A stretch of DNA of 64,000 nucleotides from Panax quinquefolius (GCA_020205615.1 JAINUW010000763.1:62001-126000), one strand, 5' to 3'. Numbered from the stretch's first letter, positions 1-12,372 are shown. The notes: generated by a model not told the origin, from the sequence alone. Numbers and translations are program-made.

Positions 1-1448
1 GATACTAGATGAAGCGCAAATTTTAAGGATATTCTACTAATTTCACGGAGTATAGAAGCAATACATTAACAAGATGAGGGTATAATCAGGAATACGAGAT
101 GAAATAATATTACTCACATACTACAGAGTATGGAAGAAAATATTATTCATATGAATACTAAACAAAATAATATCACTTACCTCAGAAGAAGATTGGATGC
201 TGGAATAGTGAGGTACCAGACTTCTCTTCTTCTTTCTCTCTATAGCTTCTCTCTCTATAATTACTCTTGTGAGTCTTAGTGAATTGGTGAGAATGAAGGA
301 AGAATGGGCTTCTATTTATAGGAAAATATAGTTTCGATAATTGCACGTTTTGGGGCTCGAAATATTACAGTATAATACCTTCATCTTTTCCTTCATTTTT
401 ACAGTATAATATCATGTGAATTAATAGTACATTCATGTGAATCAATAGTTCAATCATGTGAAAAAAATAATTACAGTATAGTACATTCATCTATACCTCT
501 ATTTTTAATTTAGTCATGCAAGTATTATCAATCTTGCACCACCTCCCCAAATAGTACATGCATGTAAATCAATAATACACACATGTGAACAAATAGTTAT
601 AAGCACATGAATTAATAGCAATTAATTGCTCATTTATCCGATTAATTACCCGATTGGTCAATGTAACCTCCAGACATCCATTATTATCGAAATAGATGTC
701 GATTTCCACTAACACTAATAATTTCAACACAATGGAACTATCAATTTCATCTTTAATCAACATGAATTTATTCATCGGTAATATTATAACTCATGATATT
801 TAACAACGTGTCGTTCCCAAGAAAAGGGGGCTTTCAGATAAGGATTTCTCCTTATTGGTAGCGCAATTAAGTGACCAAACCTCTCGATGATAGAACTTCT
901 AGACATTGTCAATATTGCAAATAATAATATGAATAACTTTGTCGTCTCAATTATTGATTTAATAATATAAAATATTATGAGTAATGATTGTGACAATAAT
1001 TGAATCAATAATATGAGATATATGATGCAAAGAATTATTTGTAGCAATAATTGAGTATAATGAGTGACTTCTTACGTAAGCATCAATAATCAATATCTGG
1101 TATTGCTACTTACGACTCACAGCGTATTCTTGTACTTTTACTACCGGGTAGTTCAACAGTTTAATGGTAAAACTTTCGCCGTTATTTTTATAAAAAGATA
1201 ATTCTGTCGTTTTCTAAATACGACAATACTTCCATTGTGGGGTCCACCAATGATTATGCCGTCGTACAAATATTCCCTGTTAAAATGAATATTCCCCGAC
1301 ACAACGAATATTTTATATAAACTTACTTTCTTTGCAAAATTTTCAAATATCACCCTTAACTTTAACCTTTTATCAATTTAACCATTTACTAAATAACATT
1401 ATAAGAAAATTGAATACTTTTATTTCATAAAATTTGGGATCTCACAAA
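1..1448 (-). repeat. Degenerate Tekay-like gypsy LTR, partial (copy A)
   Basis: This stretch follows, in the same order, the blocks of the better-preserved minus-strand LTRs at 23979-25923 and 30701-33461: a TATA-like CTATTTATAGG near 311-322, the block GACCAAACCTCTC near 873, a TTCTTACGTAAG block near 1070, and the LTR start read on the minus strand (TGTGAGATCCCAAATTTT) ending at about 1448. The left part lies outside the window or is lost. It is strongly diverged and much older than the other LTRs here. Short open frames inside it have no recognisable coding content. Confidence 0.6.
410..606. repeat. Short degenerate tandem motif within LTR copy A
   Basis: Variants of CATGTGAATCAATAGT recur several times, spaced by roughly 20-30 bases with an interruption near 460-545. 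Their place downstream of the TATA box is comparable to that of the TTACTATTCACGAG repeats in the younger gypsy LTRs, so this may be the decayed equivalent of that array. That link is inference. Confidence 0.45.
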
Positions 1449-3440
1449 AAGGGTTAGCACAAATAACCTAGTAAAGAATATCATGACTTAAGATAATTAA
1501 ATTATCAAAAGAATTCAGATATTTAGAACATATGGTAGAAGATAAAAGTTTTCAACCATAATAGCAGCAATCAACAATCCATTAGAAGAGTCAAGTAGAA
1601 CATAATGTCTACTATCTCCTCTAGATTAAAAGTCCATCGTTAATATTTCATTCATGTAATACTCATAAATAGTTCTTTGTTATACCCAAGACAAAGAGAA
1701 CTCTCATCACCTGTCTTCACCTGAACCACCACAGATTATAATTAAATTCATAATTCATATTTATAATAAGGTAAATCAACATTCCATCTTTGCAATATAA
1801 GCCTAAGATATACAACTGTAAAACCAATAATGCTTAGACTCAGCTCAATAGTATCACGACCACGAATAATCCATGCACTACGGGCCAAGGATATTCGTGT
1901 TTTCACCAATGATCATGATTATACCAAATAATCCCTGGTCATAACCATGCCAATCAACAGTCCATCTATGCACAACTGGCCAAAGATTACTTTTACCACA
2001 TCATTTGTAACATTACGGTCATGATTATACCGAATAATCCGTAGTCATAATCATACCAAGTCCATCTATGCACTACGGGCCAAAGATGATTTTTACCACA
2101 TCATTTGTAATATTACGGTTATGATTATACCGAATAATCCCTGGTCATAATCATACCAAGTCCATCTATGCACTGCGTACAATAGATCACTTTCATCATA
2201 ATATAAGCATGATGATGATGACAATGATATATATATAATGAATAAACATAAATAATCAAAATAATAAGATAAAATAAATCTTAGTGAATTTTTAACTTTA
2301 TTATCCCGAGTCCAACTTGCCAACATGATATTAAATGAAGCACAAATTATTAAGGATATTCTAATTATTTCAGGACTTTTCACCATTTAATGATAAACTG
2401 AATAAATGAATAATAATATCTTACCATAATATGGAGTATGAAAGAAAATGATAATCCTTTTACCATAAAATGATACCCTATTACCAGAATAATGATATCC
2501 CTTACCTTAGCATGTGATTTGATTCTGCTTTCTGTGAAATTGATCAACTTAAACAATGCTTGCATTTCTTATCTACACTTGGAGTAACATTACACTCAAT
2601 AGAAATACTCACAATATTATACTCATAATATTGTAGTAAAAGAATTATATATTTTTAGTGTAGTGATGGTGTATATTTAGTTACTCAACCGAGTATCCTA
2701 TTTATACTGAAAATTTAGTAAACAATAGCACACCTGCTTTTACAAAATAACCAAATGAGGTATATAATAATGGTGGTGGAATTTATTGTCCCACAGAGAA
2801 AATTAAACCAACTTGTACACGTTTTAAAAATAATTGAGTTGTGGTCCAGACTACTTTAGAAAAAGTAGAGTGTCGGCAAGTCCTGCCAAACTTACTTTTG
2901 TAGAAAGAAAATAATTGAATAAACATCTGCATATCATACTTATCTTTAATCAACACCATTTTTAATCTTTGCACCATTATTCACAATTATTAACATAGAC
3001 TCACAATACTGCCAACTAGTTTAATTATATCATATTAATTAATTGAGTCACTGTGCAATAACTATTGTGACAATTATTGAATGAAATACATAGTGTCTTC
3101 TTACGTAAGAATCAAATCAATACCTTACTATAAACAATTTAAATTTTATTAAAAGTAGGGATCAATACCAAATCATATTTATCTTGAATAACATATAAAC
3201 TAACTAACAATTCATTATTCATTCAAGTTGTCTTTATTTATCGCATAAAATCATTATTCATATTCCAAAACTTTAGAAGTGGATAATAAAACTTGAAAAA
3301 TCTAAAACCTCATATATGACAATCCACTCTTATGATATTATCACCATTTTTACTTTAACAAAAATATCATTTTTATTTTTATCATAACTCATTCGTTACT
3401 TGTGCGTTTATATCCCAACACCTCATGACCTTACTAGCAC
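1449..3440 (-). repeat. Degenerate Tekay-like gypsy LTR fragment (copy B)
   Basis: The fragment begins with an AATATCATGACTTAAGATAAT block that matches the region near 31020 in the intact minus-strand LTR. It then passes the GGGCCAAAGAT repeats, a stretch at 2325-2530 that resembles positions 1-200 of copy A, a TATA-like sequence (TCCTATTTATACTG, about 2696-2709), and a CTTCTTACGTAAGAATC block near 3100. It therefore looks like a second old LTR in the same orientation, placed directly after copy A with no recognisable interior between them. The outer limits are approximate. Confidence 0.5.
1895..2185. repeat. Tandem repeat, period about 100 bp
   Basis: The block TTTTACCACATCATTTGTAA occurs at 1991 and again at 2091. 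It is followed each time by ATTACGG, a GATTATACCGAATAATCC block, and CATACCAAGTCCATCTATGCAC. A third partial copy precedes 1991. The GGGCCAAAGAT element inside the unit is shared with the shorter tandem repeats at 31255-31425 and 50150-50345 in the younger gypsy LTRs, so this is an LTR-internal repeat that has a longer period in the old copy. Confidence 0.75.
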
Positions 3441-4819
3441 TTCTAAAATATTTAAAATAGTATTCTGAACTTTTCAAACAATTTTTCACATTTTTTGAAT
3501 TATCCAACAATTTTCTATAATTATTTCTATTTATAAAAGCTATCATTTAATAGCTTCAAAATAGAAATACTAACTCCACATACTTTTATATCTTTAAAAC
3601 ATCATCAATATTAATCTTACATTATTATAATATTTTTCAAATAGAAATCATAATTTTCCACCATTCATAGAATTTTCTATGAATTTTCTCTATTTTAAAC
3701 TAACCATAAATAGCTTAAAGATACAATAAATATTTACATTATTCAATAATTTCTAAAAGCTGGATAGAAATTATAAAATTTTCACCAAGTTTCATAATTT
3801 TTCATCATTCATAGAATTTTCTATGAATTTCTTCTATTTTCAAACTAACTAATAATAATTTAAAAATATAATAATTACTTACGCTTTTCAATAATTCATC
3901 AAAAATTTACAGAAATTCTAAGATGATATTATAAGCATTTTTTAAAAATATTTCAGCCCAAATAATTTTTTGATAAATTAATTATAAACTCCAATATTTA
4001 GAAATTTCAATAATTCACAATAATTAGCACCTTTATCAGAAAAATACAGATCTTAAGTCCTTTCTATGTAAAATTTAATTATCTACAACTTTGTATAAGG
4101 AAGTTTTTCCAAATTCTAACTCTAACATAGAGAGAAAGGCTTACCGAAAATTCTGCTACAACAATTTCTGGATCAGTCACCTCCTTAAATTCATAAACAA
4201 TCATACGTTAATCTTTAACGGTTCAAAAATTTTGGACATATACTCAACTTATATATGTATAATATATCCAAAAATCACAACGATCCAACGGTCGGATTAA
4301 AAATTATAACTCACGCAATAGAGCTTAAGAACACTGATTTTTTGGACTATAAATCCTTCGCACCAGTTTCACTCAAACTGTCACCAAGAAAAATCCACAA
4401 AGAATTTTTGGATGATTCAAATTTTTGTGGTTAGCTTACTTCTAGGGTTTTCTTTTGATATATTTCTCATCTCTTAACTCATTATAGACAAAGAGTTATG
4501 AATTTTACAAAATCAAGTAGTAAACTAGTTTTTTGAAAATCTACATATTTTGTTCTTCTTTTGATTTCTAGATTTCTCTCATTTGATTCATGTTTTTGAA
4601 AGTTTAAAACATCTAAATCAAGTATAAAAAAAATCTCTTCATATAAAATTTACTAAAACTTAAATCCGAAAAAAAAATTAAGAAATTTTAAAATTACCTT
4701 TTCATCGAAATCTTTTTCTTTCCTTCTTCCTTTCTTCTTCTTCTTCTCTTTCTTCCCTTCCCCCTCTCTCTAATTTTTTGATATTTCCCGTGAGTAAATG
4801 TGATGAGTGGAGGAATCAT
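3441..4819. other. AT-rich intergenic DNA with LTR-like block and pyrimidine tract
   Basis: No gene is supported. The block at about 4010-4115 (TTTATCAGAAAAATACAG, CTACAACTTTG, GAAGTTTTTCCAAATTC) resembles 24790-24870 in the gypsy LTR, so at least this part is another decayed LTR piece. A TTCTTCTTTCC-type pyrimidine tract at 4715-4775 leads to the insertion site of the copia element. The tract resumes on the far side of that element at 9938, which shows it was one continuous stretch before insertion. Confidence 0.5.
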
Positions 4820-4824
4820 TATTT
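4820..4824. repeat. Target-site duplication TATTT (left copy)
   Basis: TATTT immediately precedes the LTR start TGAAAGTAGTATG. The same five bases follow the LTR end CCTGACA at 9933-9937. Five-base duplications are the normal size for Ty1/copia integration. Confidence 0.85.
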
Positions 4825-5866
4825 TGAAAGTAGTATGCATACAAGCCAATCATGTTTGATGATAAAGTATATACTTTGTAACAATCTTATTCATTTATTA
4901 ATAAAAAATATTAATTTATTAAAGGCTTTTAATTATCTACATGATGTTGTTTTATAATATGTGATAAACCCATAGTTTTAAGCAATGCTTTTAGAATAAT
5001 GATGATGATCATTCTAATGAGATCTAAATTCTTAGAAAGCTTAAAACTAAAATAGTTCCCAATCATTGGATTACTAAATTGGGGATTAGTGAATCCGGAT
5101 AGATTGGGTACATACGTTGCTTGCTCATTGAATGAGGATGATTGATCTCATGATCATTTGTGTGGAGACACTAAAGCAAGTATGTAGGTGCTTATTAGAG
5201 AATAAGTTCACTGAACGTGGCTCGCTAAGGAATACCTAATGGAGTTTTACTTGCTGTCAATAGGAATTCTGTAGTGATAGTAAGTCAAGTGATCCTTGGA
5301 CTTGAGATCATCATAGTATCTTGTGTATGATGAGTTATACTTTGACTTATTCCTTAAGACCTTTAGGGTATATCAAAGGGTATGCTTGGGTATAATAAGT
5401 TGTACATGGAGATAATGTATGATCGATAAAGAATCTACCACTTATTAAAATAAGAGAAATGTCCTATGTGATTAGATAAATGACAACCCAAGAGTCCTTG
5501 GCGGTTAGGAGAATGAAATTAGAAAGGAGTTTCTAATTTGCATTATTTGGAGTTGTGCATTTAAGAGTCGAAATACATATAATTAAATAAAATAAGACTT
5601 GTGAAGAATTCCATGTCTTATATTTAATTGGGACATTGTATGGCGGAAAGATTGAATTATACGGTAACTATTTACTCAAAGGTTCTTTTATGATTAATAT
5701 TGAAATCTATATTATCTGGAAAGTCGTTGATCGCTAGGGAGGCTTATCCCTATTGTAGAATAAATATTATTTATTTAAATAAATTAATTGTTTAATTTAT
5801 TTATTTAAATAAGATTAGAATTGTTCTAATTGATTTATTCACAACCGGTTTAATATGGAGAACCTA
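4825..5866 (+). repeat. 5' LTR of copia element, 3' part deleted
   Basis: The sequence matches the first roughly 1.04 kb of the full LTRs at 8093, 15677, 36936, 44251 and 61179, up to TTTAATATGGAGAACCTA. It then jumps to internal sequence (CTTTGGTATTGGATAC). The region that should hold the TATA box and the transcript start is missing, so this copy is probably not transcribed from its own LTR. Confidence 0.8.
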
Positions 5867-8092
5867 CTTTGGTATTGGATACCGACTTTGGTTATCATAA
5901 ATATAGATTTATGAAGGGACCAAGCAGAAGTAGAAAGCTAAACATATATAACTAATCCTATGTACGGGAAATGTAGCAAAGGTTGCCATATTAGCCATAG
6001 AAACTTATAGTTTAGCAATGCCTACGGGCAAATCTATTAAGTCAATAAGTTGTTATTGTATTCTAGTTCTTGTTAAAAATATTATTTCCATTTTATTGTT
6101 GGACAATGAAATCTTTGGTATTATAATTAAGAACAATTGTTGTTCTATTTATAATAATAATGTTTTGTATAAATCGGAATATTACTTAATAAATTTAGTA
6201 TACTTGACTTACATGAAAATAATTTTGCATATTGAACAAATTAGTATAAGAAAAGGGGATGATCATTCAAAGAGTTGAATGTATGCATTTGTTGAAATAC
6301 AAGTGTGAATTATTTGAAAGGTTCAAAGAATTCAGAAGTGAAACAAATTGACAAAGTATTAAGATTCTTTGATTAGATCAAGGAATAAATACTTGTGCAA
6401 TAAATTTCTAGATCATCTCAAATGGTTTTCTCATAATGGACACATCTTGATACGCAATAATTGATTGATGTATCTGAAAGGTAAAATCATACCTTGTTGA
6501 ACATGGTACAGTCCAAAATGATTTTACTGAGCATTCCAAATATCCTTCAGGATCATGTCCTAGAAATGGCTGCATATCTACGAAAAGGTAACCTCAAAAT
6601 CCGGCCCCAAGACTCCATAAAAGTTATGGACAGGGAGGATTCCTAATCTTAAGTATGTTAAGATAAGGGGTTGTCCAACTTATGTGAAAAGGTTTCAAAT
6701 GATAAGCTTGGGACAAGATTTTATAAGTATCAATTTGTGGGACATCCTAAAGTAAGTTTAGGGTATATGTTCTATAATCCTACTTAGCAAAAGGTGTTTG
6801 TTGCGAAACACGCTGCCTTCTAAGATAAAGGTGTTTATCATTGAAGGGGCTAGTGGGAGGATAATAGATCTTGAAGATTTCAAGAACCACAAAACTTTAT
6901 AAGTCGAATAAGAAGAACCTATAGATGAACTATTGTACCTCACAATCAATCGTAAATCGGAATAATGCACAGAAGATACCTAGGAGGTATGGATTCATCA
7001 TAGATGATGATGATGAGCTACACATCATAGAAGATGATGATCCGATTACATACGATGAGGTAAGTGTTATAGACACTCGGAGAAATGGATTGAAGCAAGT
7101 TTCTCAAATATGGAACATTCGTTTTGATGAGGCAATCAAAAGAGTTTGATTTTATCAAAATAAGAATGAACCTAGTGTGTACAAAACGGTTAGTGGGAGC
7201 ATCGTGATATTCCTAGTACTATATGTTGATATACTACGGATAAGGAATGACATACCAATGCTACAATCAGTAAAGATAAAGTTGTCTAAACATTCCTCCA
7301 TGAATGGTTTGGGAAGAGTATCTTAATTGGGGATAAAATCTATATAGATAGATACTAACGGGATGCTCGACTTAACCCAAGGAGCGTATATTCATTTGAT
7401 GCTAAAGTCGTTTAGCATGGCAAACTCCAAGAGATGTCTCATGTCGATGAGCTATGGAGTGTATCTCTCTTAATAGTCCCCATAGACTCCTAAAAAGAGA
7501 GGTCGCATGAGTGACAATCATGTATGCAATGAAATGTACGAGACCTTATGTTGATCAGTCATATTATGGAGAAGTTCACTATGAGTCAGTGAAAAACATC
7601 TTAAAGTCTTTAACCGGCACTAAGGATTTGATCATATTCATGGTGGGTCTAAATTAAAACTAGAGGGCTTAACAGACTCAAGTTTTTCAGACAGACCAAG
7701 ATGACAGAAAAATCCACTTTAAGGTAAAGCGTTATCTTGAATAGTGGTGCAGTGAATTGGAAAGGTTCCAAACAGCAAGGAGTTGATGGTTTAGTGATAA
7801 AGACAAAGTATATAGCTATAAATGAAGCTTCAAGTTGATTGTTTGGATTAAAAGTTCATTACAGAACTAGGAATAGTTCCTAAGTCTCATCTTGGATCTA
7901 AACATGTGTTGTGGCACTTTCATTTGATTATTAGAATCATTGAAAGATGGGAAATCACTATAGAGATAGTGGACTCTCATGAACAACATTACATATCCAT
8001 TAACTAAAGCTTATCAAACAGCAGGATAATCGTCACTTAGAGAAGAAGAGTATGAGATACCATGACGATTGGCTTTAGTGCAAGTGGGAGAT
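5867..8092 (+). pseudogene. Copia pol remnant: protease/pre-integrase linker, integrase tail, RT C-terminus
   Basis: Segments follow the normal copia order in shifting frames. At 6018-6278 is the pre-integrase block with KNIISILLLDNE and IIKNNCCSIYNNN. At about 6280-6350 is the integrase tail (ELFERFKEFRSE), at 6660-6860 the GCPTYVKRF and KLGTRFYKYQFVGHP region, and at 6985-7150 DDDDELHIIEDDDPITYDE joined to GLKQVSQIWNIRFDEAIK. At 7195-7350 is LYVDILRIRNDIPMLQS, followed by RNase H-like traces to 8090. The integrase catalytic core is skipped, the RT palm between TYDE and GLKQ is missing, and the usual YVDD box reads YVDI. Known copia pol order supports the calls. The element cannot make an active polymerase. 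Confidence 0.75.
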
Positions 8093-9932
8093 TGAAAGTA
8101 GTATGCATACAAGCCAATCATGTTTAATGATAAAGCATATACTTTATAACAATCTTATTCATTTATTAATAAAAAATATTAATTTATTAAAGGCTTTTAA
8201 TTATCTACATGATCTTTGTTTTATAATATGTGATAAACCCATAGTTTTAAGCAATGCTTTTAGAATAATGATGATGATCATTCTAATGAGATCTAAATTC
8301 TTAGAAAGCTTAAAACTAAAATAGTTCCCAATCATTGGATTACTAAATTGGGGATTAGTGAATCCGGATAGATTGGTACATACATTGCTTGCTCATTGAA
8401 TGAGGATGATTGATCTCATGATCATTTGTGTGGAGACACTAAAGCAAGTATGTAGGTGCTTATTAGAGAATAAGTTCACTGAACGTGGCTCGCTAAGGAA
8501 TACCTAATGGAGTTTTACTTGCCTGTCAATAGGAATTCCTATAGTGATAGTAGTACAAGTGATCCTTGGACTTGAGATCATCATAGTATCTTGTGTATGA
8601 TGAGTTATACTTTGACTTATTCCTTAAGACCCTTAGGATATATCAAAGGGTATGCTTGGGTATAATAAGTTGTACATGGAGATAATGTATGATCGATAAA
8701 GAATCTACCACTTTATTAAAATAGGAGAAATGTCCTATGTGATTCGATAAATGACAACCCGGTAGTCCTTGGTTGGCGAGAATGAAATTAGAAAGAAGTT
8801 TCTAATTTGCATTATTTGGAGTTGTGCATTTAAGAGTCGAAATACATATAATTAAATAAAATAAGACTTGTGATAATTTCATGTCTTATATTTAATTGGG
8901 ACATTGTATGGCGGAAGGATTGAATTATGCGGTAACTATTTACTCAAAGGTTCTTTTATGATTAATGTTGAAATCTATATTATACGGAAAGTCGTTGATC
9001 ATTTAGGGAGGCTTATCCCTATTGTAGAATAAATATTATTTATTTAAATAAATTAATTGTTTAATTTATTTATTTAAATAAGATTAAATTGTTCTAATTG
9101 ATTTATTCACAATTGGTTTAATATGGAGAACCTAAAGGGTCACACCATAAAAGGAAGAATAATTATTTAAGAAGTTAATGGCATAATCGTAATAATATGT
9201 TAAGTATATTTAATTTAATCTATGGTGATAGAATAAATTAAATAGCTTAATATTATTATTTAATATTTTAGAAATATTAAATATAAATTAATAAGAGAGT
9301 CTTATTAATATTATTACAATTATTATTATTTTAATTTCTAAAAGAGTTTAGGAATTAATTTAATATAAGTACTCTCATTTATTCCTAATTGGATTAGGAA
9401 GGAAAATTAGTTAAAGGAGTTTAATTAATTATCCCTAATAAGATTAGGAGCCCTTTAATTAAAAGGGTTTAATTAAATAATACCTTATTTTAATAGGGTT
9501 ACTTGATATCTTTATAAGAGAGTCTTATATCGGATATCAAGACTACGTGATAATTCAATGGTTGGAGAAGACGCTCCTTTTCTATAGAGATAGAAAAACT
9601 AGGGTTTAATGACCACCCATCTTCTTGAATCCTTCTTCTTCCTTGGTGGATCACCTCTAGAGGCCCAAACACTTGGGTGGCTAACGTTGATCAAAGGAAG
9701 GAACAAAACCCGGTGGATTCAAGTTGAAGCGAAAAGGATTGGAGGTGAACTTGTACGAGGAAGCTTCGGATCTTCAAGGGTATGTTTCTTATTCATCTTT
9801 TTCGTTTAATTAATAATTGTGCATAAAGGGTGATCCGGGTATATGGTTTGTAAAAATTTTAAACTCTGATTTTCCACGTTTTCGCATTATTTTTGCAATT
9901 TGATTGCGTTCTTGAATATTACAAACCTGACA
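8093..9932 (+). repeat. 3' LTR of copia element
   Basis: This is a full LTR of 1840 bp starting TGAAAGTAGTATGC after a purine run and ending ATTACAAACCTGACA. In the other full LTRs the segment before the R region contains CATCTATAAATAAGAG, but here it reads GATATCTTTATAAGAG, so the promoter region differs from the array copies. The stretch after about 9600 (GGTGGATCACCTCTAGAGG and downstream) is the conserved transcribed part present in all copies. Confidence 0.85.
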
Positions 9933-9937
9933 TATTT
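9933..9937. repeat. Target-site duplication TATTT (right copy)
   Basis: The bases TATTT directly follow the 3' LTR end and match 4820-4824. After them the pyrimidine-rich host sequence (TCCCTCTCTTTCC) continues. Confidence 0.85.
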
Positions 9938-10017
9938 TCCCTCTCTTTCCTTTCCTTTTATTTCTTTCTTTTCCTCACTTCCTTCATCTTTTTCTCTTTC
10001 CTTCCCCACATTACTAC
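9938..10017. other. Pyrimidine-rich tract
   Basis: The tract is mainly C and T (TCCCTCTCTTTCCTTTCC and onward). It continues the tract interrupted by the copia insertion. Open frames across it on both strands are low-complexity and are not taken as genes. Confidence 0.7.
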
Positions 10018-10520
10018 ACCAAAAATGGCATGTAGTGAAGGACAAATCCTTCACTAGAGGCCCTATATCACTCACAAGTGATTTATTGCGAAGAAATATT
10101 TCCTTCACAGTGCTCGCATTAGACCTCCTCATGATTGATTGGGTATCCTTAAGCTAAGTAGTAACTAAATGTTTTTTGTGAATGATATATTGTGAATAAC
10201 TTTTTATTCACAAATTGTATTTAATAATAGAATATTGTTATTTAGTGAAAGATTTGTTTCCTTCACAAACAATATTTTAAGAAGGAATATTTGAAATTAA
10301 TGAATAACTTTATTCCTCACAAATAATATATTGTGAAGAACAAATTTATTTAACGAGAGAAAATTTTCCTTCACTAATTATAAATTGAGAATGTATCTTA
10401 AAATTAGTGAGAGAAATAATCCTTATTGGCGATGACTAACTAATTAACTAGAAAAGATTTAGTGAGGAAAATAATCCTTCATTAATGTAAATTTCTTAAG
10501 TAAAATAAATCACAAATTAT
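10018..10520 (+). mobile_element. CACTA-like (En/Spm) terminus with subterminal palindromes
   Basis: ACTACACCAAAAATGGCATG at 10015-10034 resembles plant CACTA terminal repeats of the form CACTACACCAAAA, with the first bases changed. Immediately inside is a palindrome with 10-base arms, TAGTGAAGGA / TCCTTCACTA around CAAA, at 10033-10056. Related AGTGAGG and CCTTCAC pieces recur near 10088, 10249, 10334, 10364 and 10469. Dense palindromic subterminal repeats are the binding sites of CACTA transposases. I could not find the opposite terminus, so this is a candidate only. Confidence 0.5.
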
Positions 10521-11439
10521 AAATTTATAAATAAAAAATTAATTGATAAATAATCAAAATTCATTGCAAATTATAATTAATTTTCAAATCAATGATTTCA
10601 TATTTATTATTATTACAATTATTTTTATTAATTGCTATAATAAATATTAAATTTAATATTTCAAGTTAATATAAATGTCATACATGTTTCAAACTAATTG
10701 ATAAACTAATGCATAAAGAGCCAATAATTAAAACTAATACTTCATATATAAATAGATAATGCTCAAGTCACGATAAATACATAATTTGTTATTATATCTT
10801 GATCTCCCAAAGATCATAGTACTTACAATTTTTAATAACTAACACAAGAAAACTGAAAGAATAACAACGAACTAGATGGAATGAAGTGTACATCATGTTA
10901 GGTCCACTTCATCATCATTTTATTTAAGGAAATCAAGGTTGGACATGTAAATTTCCTGCTGCAAAAGAAACACCAAAATTCAATTTTAATAAGATGGGGA
11001 ATAAGAAAAAATGAGCCTGGTACAGAATAGGGAGAAAGAGATTAATGAAGGACAAACCATCAAATGCAACAAAAGTCCTATGACTGATCCTACTCTACCC
11101 ATATCTAGATTAATCGTAATGTCAAAGAGAAGATTATAAAATTTCCATGATCATCAAATTAATTGGATTTATAAGAAATTGCATCACTCCATATACAAAA
11201 TTCTCTTTGATGGTACAAATATGTGAAATGGATCCCTCACTACCAATGTTTTGTTGTTTTAGTGATAGGGTGCTTTAACGTTACTCTCGGTTATTAAGGC
11301 TGCAATATCAATTAGATATTCTGTACTTGTGCTCTGGAACTTCTGTGCATGACTACTTAAAACTTTAAGCAGCATATAAAGGATGGGAAAGATAGTTGTA
11401 AATTCTAAAGCATAATCTAAAAAATGGAAGTTCAAAAAA
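10521..11439. other. AT-rich stretch without recognisable gene
   Basis: The first part (to about 10800) is over 80 percent A+T by eye. The rest is more mixed and could be intron or 3' flank of the kinase fragment on the minus strand. No domain, RNA gene or repeat family is recognised. Confidence 0.5.
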
Positions 11440-11855
<416 letters not shown>

Positions 11856-11870
<15 letters not shown>

Positions 11871-11908
11871 ACAACAACCAACAGTATCAGCCTCATCATC
11901 ATCCTGAA
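11856..11908 (-). pseudogene. DNA topoisomerase 1 exon fragment fused to TMK fragment
   Basis: After a splice acceptor (TTTTTTCAG on the minus strand) the frame reads [14 protein letters not shown], a block characteristic of the catalytic domain of plant DNA topoisomerase 1 following the LIDKLALRAGNEK motif. It then runs with KEKG straight into the TMK kinase sequence GLDEFKSE. The breakpoint lies inside this exon. The reading is direct and the topoisomerase identity rests on the known family motif. Confidence 0.8.
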
Positions 11909-12257
11909 AAAACACAAAACATAAATAAGTAGTCTGCGTAAAATGATTATTTTCCTTTCTACCTTGCTTAGTGGATAAAATTTTCCGTAAGTTAGTTATT
12001 GTGGAAAAACATAATAACGACAAACTGGTACAGTTAAAAATCCACATCATTCTACTTAACATGTTTTATTGCACTATGATCTCCTCTCTGTAAGTACATC
12101 GCCTTCACCCAACAAAACCTTACCACTTATTTTTTCATAACATAATGATTTACTAATTCATATATGATGCGATGAGTTGAAAAATGAAAAGGCAAAAAGA
12201 AGAGGAAATAGTTTACATACGGTCAATTAATAAATATCACACCTTCTCATTGCACGC

Positions 12258-12372
12258 CCTCGAGAGCTAATTTGTCGATTAGACAAGTTGCCATCGCTAC
12301 TTGCCACTTTGTGACATCTTTACTTTGAAAAATTCTTAGTGTGGTTGCTTCCCGATGCCTTCTATGTAACCC
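12258..12372 (-). pseudogene. DNA topoisomerase 1 catalytic-domain exon fragment
   Basis: On the minus strand, HREATTLRIFQSKDVTKWQV and AMATCLIDKLAL resemble the topoisomerase 1 segment that ends in LIDKLALRAGNEK before a splice site. Here the bases after CTC read GAGGGCGTGCAATGAGAAG, where CAGG would be expected in place of CGAGG. That one-base insertion creates an early stop, yet the following AAG|GT donor is kept. The next exon in order is at 11856-11908, about 350 bases downstream, a plausible intron. The exons between this and the N-terminal piece at 12635 are missing. Confidence 0.75.

Larger units (their letters stand above)
4825..9932 (+). mobile_element. Internally deleted Ty1/copia retrotransposon (Tork/Angela-like)
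   Basis: The element starts with TGAAAGTAGTATGC, ends with ACAAACCTGACA, and is bounded by a TATTT duplication. The order is truncated 5' LTR (4825-5866), pol remnants (5867-8092), a polypurine tract AAGTGGGAGA just before 8093, and a full 3' LTR (8093-9932). The 5' LTR passes directly into the protease/pre-integrase linker at a CTA microhomology, so the second half of the LTR, the primer-binding site and gag are deleted. The intact duplication shows that the flanks belong to one insertion. It is the only copia copy in the window with both ends and both duplications visible. Confidence 0.85.

Noticed and set aside
9900..10157. Overlapping open frames on both strands
   Set aside because: They are low-complexity products of the pyrimidine tract and the CACTA-like palindromes.
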